Shown: piece after piece, positions 14,998 through 21,525 of the stretch
How positions within the stretch are numbered: position 1 is the first letter of the stretch
Layout of the letters: each line of letters starts with the position of its first letter
Assembly (NCBI GenBank): GCA_964517115.1
Contig: CAZFBE010000008.1
Span: forward strand, 1-21,525
DNA length: 21,525 nt
Direction of reading: 5' to 3'
From: UBA6624 sp964517115 [NCBI: uncultured bacterium]
GTDB taxonomy: Bacteria > UBP7 > UBA6624
The notes under the pieces: generated by a model
Told to the model about the DNA's origin: nothing
The model's database searches: none
The model's input: the letters and a program-made list of their open reading frames with translations, nothing else
Translations under genes and position numbers: made by a program

Positions 14998-15891
14998 TTA
15001 TATATTTTCCTTTTTCAACAACGGGTTCAAATCTTCAAACCCAGGCCTATAGTCAAACTTCCTCCTAAACTCCCTGGCCGCCCATGCTCTAAGTGTTGAG
15101 AGGGGAATTTTTGAAGGCTCCTCGGTTAGGTCTGAAAGGTCAAAGCCTGAAGCACGTCCCATTGACTGGTACACCCATGAGAGATGTTCGTAAAATAATT
15201 CATTTGATCCGTATGTTGATTTTATATATTTAAACTTTTCAAGATGGTCGCCTCCCGAATAAGTTGAAGGAAATAGGTTTTTGTTGTGGTCAGGATGTTT
15301 GTTTTCTTCAAAATACTGGAGCCAATATGCCCTTCTTTCTTTGTGTGTCATCTGCTGAAGTCTTTCAACATTAGTTCTGGAAAGAATCGGTTTTTTTAAT
15401 TTATTTTCTTTTCGAAGCTCGCTCATCCACCTTGGCTCAACCAAGATGTCGTAGTCTGTTGGTGCTTCGTAAAGGTCGTGTAAGGCCCAGTCCCAGAGAG
15501 CCTCTGGATGCTCGTTTACAGAAAGGGTGTTTTCGTTGTCTCGATTGACAGAAAGTTGCCTTGCGTCTAATATCCCTGGGAACCTAACTCCAATAATGTG
15601 TATATTTTCCCTGTTAACAAGCCCGTCTTTTTCTAACTCTTTTATCGACCTTACGGTTGCAGGGGTGGCTACAATTCCAACATTCCCTGTAATCCCCGGC
15701 AAATAAACGGCTAGATTTATTGCAGAAAAACTATTGAACACAATTCGCTGAGCATCATCTGGGCTAAAAGCAAAACATGGAGAGGTGGTTCCTGGATAGG
15801 GCCCTGTTTCGTAACCAATAACAACACTAACTCTCCCAAGTTGCAAAAGCCTCCTGGCCTCTCTTTGAATTGTGATCCTCATTTCATTCAT
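14998..15891 (-). CDS. FlxC/F420-hydrogenase-beta-like subunit without iron-sulfur motifs
   Basis: It is 297 residues and related to the [4Fe-4S] dicluster subunits beside HdrA in Flx/Hdr operons. Family landmarks remain: VSVVIGYETG (21-30), TTSPCFAF, NLAVYLPG, RSIKELEKDGLV, IIGVRFPGILDAR (99-111) and ERRAYWLQYFEE. Relatives carry cysteines at 'KGCDxRSI', 'GvPCxGmiD', 'CxxCxxrnP..yD', 'rCIRCyaCrnaCP' and 'GRCvdCGeCerACPmgIPL'. Here the matching stretches are TPATVRSI, GVRFPG, LHDLYEAPTDYD (138-147), ENKHPDHNKNLFPS and GRASGFDLSDLTEEPSKIPL (245-264). Only one cysteine remains in the protein (Cys39, in TSPCF). The frame starts one base after the HdrA-like stop. Conservation around each lost site implies selection on the fold rather than decay. 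Function is unknown. Confidence 0.78.
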   Translation of the reverse strand: MNEMRITIQREARRLLQLGRVSVVIGYETGPYPGTTSPCFAFSPDDAQRIVFNSFSAINLAVYLPGITGNVGIVATPATVRSIKELEKDGLVNRENIHIIGVRFPGILDARQLSVNRDNENTLSVNEHPEALWDWALHDLYEAPTDYDILVEPRWMSELRKENKLKKPILSRTNVERLQQMTHKERRAYWLQYFEENKHPDHNKNLFPSTYSGGDHLEKFKYIKSTYGSNELFYEHLSWVYQSMGRASGFDLSDLTEEPSKIPLSTLRAWAAREFRRKFDYRPGFEDLNPLLKKENI

Positions 15892-15892
15892 A

Positions 15893-18217
15893 CTAAATAC
15901 CTAATGGCCCCAAGTCTGAAAGTGTGTTGTGAAAATCTTTCAAATGGTCTGCAACCTCGTCAACCTGGTGGGAATCCATAAATAGAATCTTCACTCTTTC
16001 AGGCTCTATTCCACCAGCATCCAAGACTCCCTCAAGGGCTTTAAATCTCCTTTTTGCTAGATAGTTATCATTGTGAAACTTGCCACTACCAAGCGGTCCT
16101 CCAATGATAAAAACACCATCTGCTCCATTGAAAAAACTCTTCAAAACAAGCAATGGGTCCAGGTGGGCTGTTGACCTAATTCTCAAAAATCGATAGCATG
16201 GAGAGTAGGAAATCTCCTCTCTGCCAAGCGTTTCTAGGAGGGGGTAACCTCCATGTTGTGATGCAAAACCCGTAATCTTGGGCTCCCAAGCACTTTCTTC
16301 CAGTCCGTTTCCCCAAATATTCTCAATTTCAGCAATAGATTTTGAAAGTTCCCAGCCAGTAAGTTCGATATTCCTTGTTGGAGAGGCTGGGATAGAAGCT
16401 CCACTTTCCGATTTGCCAAAAATAGTGTTTAGTCTTGTGTAATTCATCCCCCCTTCTTCGTTTTTTTGAAAACTCTCTGGAGAAACTTCTTGAGCTGGGT
16501 TATCAAATCTTGCCAACTTATCGTCTTTTTGTTTCAGCCTATAAGGCTCTCCTGTTTTTTTCCCCAAAACAGCCAAGGCTTTAGCAACTGCTGATTCAGC
16601 TGTTAAAACAGCGGCCCTAATGTCTCCAGGAGATGCACAATCACCACAAACAAAAACCCCTGAGTTGCTTGTTGAGCAAGGGTCAAGGGATGGGTGGGTT
16701 TCTGAAAGGAACCCGGAAGAATCACAACCAATGTCAACCGTCTTTGCCAGAGCTTCTGAATCTGGTGAAGGAGATACTTCTGTTGCTAAAACAACCTGAG
16801 CAACTGAGATTTGTTGCTCTTTTCCTTGGATCAGATTGTGCAAACTAACTGACAATCCTTTGGTTTGCGAGGTAACTTTGGAAACAGCTCCTCTAATCAT
16901 TTCAATTTTATATTTTTCCTCAGCAGTTTTCAAAAACTCTTCATAACCTTTTGTCCTGGACCTTCTGTCCGAATAAACAACTATGGTTCTAGTTTTATTG
17001 TTTGATGTTTTTTTGGCAAATATTGCCTGTTTGACTGAGGTCATTAGTGGAACTTCTGAGGCATAAGGAACACCCCTTTTTGGGTCATTGCTTCCTGCAT
17101 CAACAACCCATAAGATTGAATCTGCCTGCTCTCCTTCGGGCTCTTGGCTTTCAAAATCTATTGCCGTAAAAATGTTTTTATTTTTTGCAGCAGTTAGATT
17201 TGTTAAGCCAGAAACGTCCATCATCTTGGCTCCAAAGGCCATAATTATTGCTCCAACCTTTTCATGAACTGTTTTTGATTTTTCTTTTTGGTTAACCGCT
17301 CCGTCTGGAACAAGTGTTATTAGTTTTTTCACCTCTGGACTATTGATATTTTCTGGATCTATCAAAAATAAGGGGGGGACACACCCTGCATGAGGTTGGT
17401 ACAAAACTTTTGCCATGGATCCTTTTGGGCCATATTTGTTTGAAAAATCCTGGCTTAAACCTGCAGAAATTTTGCTGTAGTCATGTATTTTTTCACTATC
17501 GACATACCTGGGCTTTCGGGAAATCTCAATATCAAAATCCCCCCTCACTCCAGAAACAGCTTTTACTTCCGAATAATCGTAAATAATTATATTTTCATGT
17601 TGGTAACACCTTATTGAAAGGCTTCTCATGAGGTCTTCTGCTTCTTCGAGTTTTGGCCAAAGGTTTTTTAGAAAAGAGACCCGGCCCCCTAAGACAGGAG
17701 CTTTTTCAACCAAAACAACACTGTACCCCGCATCTGCAATTCTCAAAGCAGCAGACATGCCGGCAACCCCTCCACCAACAATTAAAACCTGTTGTTCAAC
17801 CCTCATTGGTGTTTCTTTTAGCGGTTTGCTCTTCTCAACCTTCACAACAGCCGTTTGGATCAGGTGGAAGGCTTTATCGTTGGCTTTTTCCGGCTCTTCT
17901 GGATGAACGCTGGCAACCATTTCTTTTAAATTAACAACCTCTAAAAGATACTCGTTCATTCCTGCCCTTTTTAATGTTTCTCTGATGTTTTCTTCCCTTT
18001 TGTCGATAGACCCACATCCAATAACAACATATCCAATATTTTGTTCTTTTATTTCTTTTTCCATTGCCGCAAGGCCCTCTATCGTATTGAGGTCTTCATG
18101 TATGAATACATGGCTTATCTCCTGTACATTTTCAACCAGCCTGCTTGCGATATCCTCTAGATTAAGTGGGTTTAAGCCTGCCCCTTCTTTGCTAAGAAAA
18201 ACACCTATTCTTGCCAT
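15893..18217 (-). CDS. HdrA-MvhD (FlxD) fusion flavoprotein with its iron-sulfur motifs lost
   Basis: It is 774 residues, in the order HdrA N-terminal domain (1-130), FAD Rossmann domain with ferredoxin insert (143-555), linker, MvhD/FlxD domain (645-770). The FAD loop VLIVGGGVAGMSAALRIADA and GGR (178-180) are intact, as is GVFVCGDCASPGDIRAAV (520-537). The [4Fe-4S] sites of HdrA are gone. The N-terminal CxCG is SKEG. The cysteines after GGR are replaced in NLWPKLEEAEDLMRSL. After KPRYVD the CxxCxxCxxxCP reads IHDYSKISAGLS, and the second reads NINSPEVKKLITLVPDGA. YCSxxCCMYAxKxA is YASEVPLMTSVKQA. The MvhD [2Fe-2S] ligands are also gone (FASQHGG, RSTAHLDP, GSGKFHNDNY). GGAGGAG lies 5 bases upstream of the start. 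In relatives this protein bifurcates electrons from FAD through clusters; here only the flavin part seems functional. Confidence 0.85.
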   Translation of the reverse strand: MARIGVFLSKEGAGLNPLNLEDIASRLVENVQEISHVFIHEDLNTIEGLAAMEKEIKEQNIGYVVIGCGSIDKREENIRETLKRAGMNEYLLEVVNLKEMVASVHPEEPEKANDKAFHLIQTAVVKVEKSKPLKETPMRVEQQVLIVGGGVAGMSAALRIADAGYSVVLVEKAPVLGGRVSFLKNLWPKLEEAEDLMRSLSIRCYQHENIIIYDYSEVKAVSGVRGDFDIEISRKPRYVDSEKIHDYSKISAGLSQDFSNKYGPKGSMAKVLYQPHAGCVPPLFLIDPENINSPEVKKLITLVPDGAVNQKEKSKTVHEKVGAIIMAFGAKMMDVSGLTNLTAAKNKNIFTAIDFESQEPEGEQADSILWVVDAGSNDPKRGVPYASEVPLMTSVKQAIFAKKTSNNKTRTIVVYSDRRSRTKGYEEFLKTAEEKYKIEMIRGAVSKVTSQTKGLSVSLHNLIQGKEQQISVAQVVLATEVSPSPDSEALAKTVDIGCDSSGFLSETHPSLDPCSTSNSGVFVCGDCASPGDIRAAVLTAESAVAKALAVLGKKTGEPYRLKQKDDKLARFDNPAQEVSPESFQKNEEGGMNYTRLNTIFGKSESGASIPASPTRNIELTGWELSKSIAEIENIWGNGLEESAWEPKITGFASQHGGYPLLETLGREEISYSPCYRFLRIRSTAHLDPLLVLKSFFNGADGVFIIGGPLGSGKFHNDNYLAKRRFKALEGVLDAGGIEPERVKILFMDSHQVDEVADHLKDFHNTLSDLGPLGI

Positions 18218-18247
18218 AATTTCTCCTCCGTTCTTTTGAAATCTAAA

Positions 18248-18272
18248 ACCTTTTAATTCTATTTAAAAAGGT
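18248..18272 (-). terminator. Weak hairpin between tatC and the HdrA-like gene
   Basis: On the minus strand the stem ACCTTTT/AAAAGGT has an 11-base AT-rich loop and is followed directly by a short T-run (TTTTAG). The stem has few GC pairs. It may attenuate read-through from tatC, which would let the HdrA-like cluster be expressed separately, but it is too weak to be sure. Confidence 0.3.
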
Positions 18273-18287
18273 CGTTCTTTTCTCTTT

Positions 18288-18998
18288 TTAATCTTCATTT
18301 ATTTTTACTATAAAAATACTTAGGTAAAAAAGAGCGATAAGGGGTATTGCAATAATAACCTGTGTAACAACATCTGGCGGCGTGATTAACCCTGAGGCTA
18401 TGAGCAAAATAATGATTGCATATGGTCCATTTTTTTGAATTGTTTTAGTAGTTATTAACTTTAGTTTTGCAAGAATCCCCATAACTATTGGTAATTGGAA
18501 AGCAAGAACTGAGGCAAGCATCATTGACTGAATGAAGGTAAACCAGTTTTTAAGGGTCCATGTTGGTTCGAGACTGTGGAAAGTTGTAGTTTTGAAAAGA
18601 AACCCTACTGAAATTGGTATCAGCACCTCCCATGAAAACAACACTCCCAATACCGCCATGAGAAAAGCTGGAATTACAAAAATCTGAAGTGTTTTTTTTT
18701 CTGTTTTTTTTAGGGCTGGCCAGATGAAAACAGCTGTCTCTCGAACAATAAAGGGGGACGAGGCTATTAGTCCGCACATTAGAACTAACTTGATTGGAAC
18801 CAGAAAACCCTCCTGTGGAGAAAGAACGGCTAGTGTTTCGATTCCAACAGCAGCTAGCGGATCTTGAAGCCTTGCTAAAAGGCTTTCATGAAAAAAAGAA
18901 ATAATGAGTATTGCGGAAAAGCAATACCCCAAACTTCTCAATACGGCCTGTTGAAGGTCTGAAACATGCTCGGACAAAGACATTTTTCTGTCTTCCAT
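18288..18998 (-). CDS. tatC: Sec-independent protein translocase subunit TatC
   Basis: This inner-membrane receptor of the twin-arginine system binds signal peptides of folded, usually cofactor-bearing proteins. At 236 residues it has about six helices. The family opening SLSEHVSDLQQAVLRSLG matches 'tl.eHL.ELR.r...s'. LQDPLAAVG, SSPFIVRETAVFIWPALKKTEKK, LAFQLPIVMGIL and ITPPDVVTQVIIAIPLIAL match successive conserved blocks. The usual Glu in the last 'P...LYE' block is replaced (ALFYLS). The ATG at 18998 follows the tatA stop by 9 bases; the ATG at 18983 has a better Shine-Dalgarno sequence (GGAAG) and could be the real start. Together with tatA it forms a minimal TatAC system sitting between E2/E3 genes and redox-enzyme-like genes. 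Confidence 0.92.
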   Translation of the reverse strand: MEDRKMSLSEHVSDLQQAVLRSLGYCFSAILIISFFHESLLARLQDPLAAVGIETLAVLSPQEGFLVPIKLVLMCGLIASSPFIVRETAVFIWPALKKTEKKTLQIFVIPAFLMAVLGVLFSWEVLIPISVGFLFKTTTFHSLEPTWTLKNWFTFIQSMMLASVLAFQLPIVMGILAKLKLITTKTIQKNGPYAIIILLIASGLITPPDVVTQVIIAIPLIALFYLSIFIVKINED

Positions 18999-19007
18999 TT
19001 TTGTTTA

Positions 19008-19187
19008 CTATTCGTCTTTGTCTTTTTTGATTTTCTTTCCTTCTTCAAGTCCTTTTTTGAATTCGCCGCTTGTTCTTCCTAGAGACCTTGCAAACTCTGT
19101 AACTTTTTTAGGGCCAAAAAGAACCAAAACAACTATTGCTATCAAAGCAATTTCAGTGGGTCCTAAAGCAAAAATTAATTCAAACAT
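19008..19187 (-). CDS. tatA: Sec-independent protein translocase subunit TatA
   Basis: It is 59 residues: one N-terminal membrane helix (ELIFALGPTEIALIAIVVLV), the hinge FGPKK (family FGpkkLPe), an amphipathic helix (VTEFARSLGRTSGEFKKGLE) and a charged tail. TatA oligomers form the passage for folded proteins bound by TatC. The ATG at 19187 is chosen because AGGAGA lies just upstream and because it gives the standard short N-terminus; a longer frame from 19217 adds ten atypical residues. The Shine-Dalgarno sequence touches the lpd stop codon (TAAGGAGA), so tatA is read from the same message. There is no separate tatB, so this may serve both roles. Confidence 0.92.
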   Translation of the reverse strand: MFELIFALGPTEIALIAIVVLVLFGPKKVTEFARSLGRTSGEFKKGLEEGKKIKKDKDE

Positions 19188-19197
19188 TTTATTCTCC

Positions 19198-20574
19198 TTA
19201 GGTATGAATTGCACCATGTCCGGAAGCCTCTAAAGATGCTTCTTTTAAAGCCTCGCTGAGCGTTGGGTGGGCGTGGATGAAAATACCAACATCCTCTGCA
19301 GTTCCGCAAAAGCCCATAGCCATTGCCGCTTCCCCAATGAGTTCTGAGGCTTTTGGTCCAAGTATATGAACTCCTAGAATTTCATCGGTTTTTTTATCTG
19401 CTAGAACCTTAACAAATCCTTCGGTACAGCCTATTGCCATTGCTCTTCCAGATGCTGAAAACGGAAACATACCTGTCTTGAATTCTAAGCCTGCTTTTTT
19501 TAGTTCATTTGCATTTCTTCCAATAGAGGCTCCTTCAGGATGGGTATAAACAACAGACGGTATTAATTCGTAGTTAAATGTTGTATGTTTTCCTGCAATC
19601 CTTTCAGCAACAACAACCCCCTCTTCGCTAGCTTTGTGAGCAAGCATTGGGCCTGGAACAAGGTCTCCTATTGCATATATACCTTCTTGAGATGTTTCCA
19701 TCTTTTCGTCAATAATAACAAAACCTCTTTCATTAGTCTTTACGCCGAGTGCTTCTAGGTTTATGCCCCCTCTGTTTGGGGTTCTTCCAACAGCAACCAA
19801 AACCTGCTCTGCTGTTTGTTTGTCTTTTTTGTTATTTTTTTCAAGGTTCAGAATGATGTTCTTTTTGGTTTTTTTGCACCCAGTTACCTTTGTTGATGTT
19901 TTGAATTTGATTCCTTGTTTTTTCAAAGATTTTTTTAGCTGTTTGCTTATGTCGGGATCCATCAATGGAACAATGGTGTCCATCATTTCTATTACAGTTA
20001 CCTTTGTCCCTATCCTGTTGTAAACACTGGCCATCTCTAAGCCAATATAGCCTCCACCAACAACTATCATGTCTTTTGGGATTTTTTCTTGTGAAAGGGC
20101 TTGTGTCGAGTCGATTATTTTTTGACCATCAAAGGGCAAAAATGGAATTTCGATTGGTTTGGACCCTGTGGCCAAAACAACATTCTTTGTTGCAAGGTTG
20201 CTACGACCTACAACGACTGTATACCTTGACTTTACCTGTGCACATCCTTCAAAATAATCAATTTTTGCTTTTTTAAGCAAAAACTCAACACCTGAGGTTA
20301 GGTTGTTTACTATTCCCTCTCTTCTTTTTTGAAGTGTTCCCCAGTTCATTATTGCTTCTTTTGTTTCAATTCCGTGTTCATTATTTTCTTTTATTTCAGA
20401 GAATATTTCTGTTGAGTCCAAAAGAGCTTTTGAGGGAATGCAGCCAACATTCAAACATGTTCCACCTGCTTTTTCCTTTTCAACTACAGCTACCTTGAGG
20501 CCGAGTTGTGATGCACGTAATGCACAAACGTATCCCCCGGGACCTGCCCCAACTATGACAAGATCGTATTTCAT
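19198..20574 (-). CDS. lpd: Dihydrolipoamide dehydrogenase (E3)
   Basis: This FAD enzyme reoxidises dihydrolipoamide on E2 and passes electrons to NAD+. Its 458 residues have the FAD loop VIVGAGPGGYVCALRASQLG, the redox-active disulfide in GGTCLNVGCIPSKALL, the NAD loop VVGGGYIGLEMASV, a second FAD block IYAIGDLVPGPMLAHKASEEG and the dimer-interface catalytic HAHPTLSEALKEAS with the active-site His-Pro-Thr. All catalytic elements are intact. Its ATG overlaps the E2 stop by 4 bases (ATGA), so E2 and E3 are translated together. The E1 gene and the lipoyl domain of E2 would lie beyond the right edge. The complete E3 next to a cluster-free Flx/Hdr-like set raises the possibility of a link through lipoamide or NADH. 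Confidence 0.96.
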   Translation of the reverse strand: MKYDLVIVGAGPGGYVCALRASQLGLKVAVVEKEKAGGTCLNVGCIPSKALLDSTEIFSEIKENNEHGIETKEAIMNWGTLQKRREGIVNNLTSGVEFLLKKAKIDYFEGCAQVKSRYTVVVGRSNLATKNVVLATGSKPIEIPFLPFDGQKIIDSTQALSQEKIPKDMIVVGGGYIGLEMASVYNRIGTKVTVIEMMDTIVPLMDPDISKQLKKSLKKQGIKFKTSTKVTGCKKTKKNIILNLEKNNKKDKQTAEQVLVAVGRTPNRGGINLEALGVKTNERGFVIIDEKMETSQEGIYAIGDLVPGPMLAHKASEEGVVVAERIAGKHTTFNYELIPSVVYTHPEGASIGRNANELKKAGLEFKTGMFPFSASGRAMAIGCTEGFVKVLADKKTDEILGVHILGPKASELIGEAAMAMGFCGTAEDVGIFIHAHPTLSEALKEASLEASGHGAIHT

Positions 20575-21525
20575 GAAATTGGGCCTGTAGCTAAAAGCCC
20601 TGGGTGCTCCAAAAGCTCTTTAAACCTGCATAAAAACCTAACTGCCAAAACCCCATCAACCATCCTGTGATCACTTGACAAAGAAATATAAACCATTGGC
20701 TTAATTATTATGTTCCCATTTTCTACAACCGGCCTTTCTTTAACGGTGTGTATCCCTAGAATTCCTGCTTCTGGCTGGTTGATGATTGGAGCAGACATAA
20801 GCGGACCTCCAAACATTCCTGCGTTTGTTATGGTGAACGTCCCTCCGGTAATGTCTTGCATGGTTAGTTTGCTCTCTTGTGCAGCAACGGCCAGCCTGTT
20901 AATCTCAAGAGCCAAGTTTTCGAGATTAAAAAAATCAGCATTTTTAATAACTGGAACAATAAGGCTTTCTCCAACGCTTGCTGCCATTCCAATGTTTCTG
21001 TAGTTTTTAGAAACCAACTCCTCTCCATCAAGGGAAACATTCATTCTCGGAAAATCTTTGAGCGCCTGTGCGGCGGCTCTGACAAAAAAGCTCATTAATG
21101 TTAGTCTTACATTTTTTTCTTTTAGTTGTTCCTTTGTTTTTCTATATACAGCTAGAGTTTCGCTCATGTCAGCTTCATCAACAATTAAAAAATGCGGACT
21201 TGTAGAAACCGAATGAACCATATGTTTTGCCATTGCAGACATTGCACCGCTCATTGGGTTTCGTGTTTCTGTGTTTGTGGGTTCTGAAGTATTTTTTTCA
21301 GATATTTTTGGTTTTTTAAAAGACAAAACGTCCTTCATCTGTATCCTTCCCGCTGGGCCGCTTCCTGTAATTGTTGTTGGATCAATGTCGTTTTCCCGAC
21401 AATATCTCCTAACAGCCGGGCTTGTTTTTACGGGGCCTGAGCTGGTGGGGCTCGTTGGTTCCGGTGCTGGCGTTGGTTCCGGTGCTGGCGTTGGTTCCGG
21501 TGCTGGCGTTGGTTCCGGTGCTGGC
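20571..21525 (-). CDS. Dihydrolipoyl acyltransferase (E2) of a 2-oxoacid dehydrogenase complex, N-terminus outside the window
   Basis: The frame is open to the window edge, so the lipoyl domain(s) and start codon lie beyond 21525; the ATG at 21338 is internal. Visible in order from the N-terminal side are a repetitive Pro/Ala/Glu/Thr linker, the E3-binding domain (SPAVRRYCRENDIDPTTITG, then AGRIQMKDV) and the catalytic core. The core has SPHFLIVDEADMSE, GTFTITNAGMFGGPLMSAP, IINQPEAGILGIH and the catalytic DHRMVDG. The 'NaGmfGgplmSaPiiNqPeagILGiH' style is closest to succinyltransferase (OdhB/SucB), but pyruvate or branched-chain E2 cannot be excluded without E1. It overlaps lpd by 4 bases. 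The product forms the core to which lipoamide-bound acyl groups are transferred to CoA. Confidence 0.92.
   Translation of the reverse strand, partial: PAPEPTPAPEPTPAPEPTPAPEPTSPTSSGPVKTSPAVRRYCRENDIDPTTITGSGPAGRIQMKDVLSFKKPKISEKNTSEPTNTETRNPMSGAMSAMAKHMVHSVSTSPHFLIVDEADMSETLAVYRKTKEQLKEKNVRLTLMSFFVRAAAQALKDFPRMNVSLDGEELVSKNYRNIGMAASVGESLIVPVIKNADFFNLENLALEINRLAVAAQESKLTMQDITGGTFTITNAGMFGGPLMSAPIINQPEAGILGIHTVKERPVVENGNIIIKPMVYISLSSDHRMVDGVLAVRFLCRFKELLEHPGLLATGPIS
21453..21524 (-). repeat. Four perfect 18-bp tandem repeats encoding the E2 linker
   Basis: The unit CGTTGGTTCCGGTGCTGG (plus-strand reading) occurs four times without a mismatch and runs on to the window edge. On the coding strand it encodes the hexapeptide P-A-P-E-P-T in tandem, a flexible swinging-arm linker of E2. 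Identity at the nucleotide level shows recent expansion or homogenisation by slippage, so the copy number may vary between strains. Confidence 0.85.

Noticed and set aside
13190-18217. The four Flx/Hdr-like genes as pseudogenes
   Set aside because: All frames are full length with no internal stop or frameshift, motifs around the lost cysteines are conserved, and spacing and ribosome sites are those of active genes.
21453-21525. Tandem repeat as a CRISPR array or VNTR outside genes
   Set aside because: There are no spacers, and the unit is an exact multiple of three that continues the E2 reading frame as a Pro/Ala-rich linker.

Overview
This window is a compact, moderately AT-rich bacterial chromosome segment with 18 protein-coding genes and no tRNA, rRNA, CRISPR array or recognisable mobile element. 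No gene-free stretch exceeds about 100 bases. Neighbouring genes mostly overlap or sit a few bases apart, and three convergent pairs overlap at their 3' ends. A lipoprotein, a LolA-like protein, a cytosolic AmpD-type amidase, RsmA, TatAC and a 2-oxoacid dehydrogenase E2/E3 pair suggest a Gram-negative, respiring bacterium. The species cannot be named from sequence alone.

Layout. (1) 1-3090, + strand: the end of a secreted beta-rich protein, then an ECF sigma factor, a single-pass membrane protein (probable anti-sigma factor) and a LolA/RseB-like exported protein, which together look like an envelope-sensing module. (2) 3062-6512, - strand: an APC amino-acid permease with two C-terminal universal-stress domains, followed by an overlapping lipoprotein. 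(3) 6566-7087, +: an AmpD-like amidase. (4) 7062-12083, -: an exported PepSY/YycI-like protein, glycerate kinase, and a 971-residue protein of unknown function. (5) 12180-13193, +: a Cse60-like small protein and rsmA. (6) 13190-21525, -: dihydrolipoyl acyltransferase (E2, cut by the window edge), lpd, tatA, tatC, then four genes related to the HdrA-MvhD/FlxCBA electron-bifurcating NADH dehydrogenase/heterodisulfide reductase complex.

The main discovery is in region 6. The four Flx/Hdr-related proteins keep the length, domain order and flanking motifs of their families. By motif comparison, nearly all of the cysteine motifs that bind [4Fe-4S] and [2Fe-2S] clusters have been replaced in all four. 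The FAD-binding motif of the HdrA-like protein is intact, while the NAD loop of the FlxA-like protein is degenerate. The reading frames are intact and tightly coupled, which argues against pseudogenes and for a repurposed, largely cluster-free complex made next to lipoamide-linked E2/E3 enzymes.

A second discovery is that rsmA and glycerate kinase both encode their conserved family N-terminus upstream of the first in-frame ATG/GTG/TTG. Both appear to start at AUC or AUA codons; the rsmA case has a strong Shine-Dalgarno sequence in exactly the right place.
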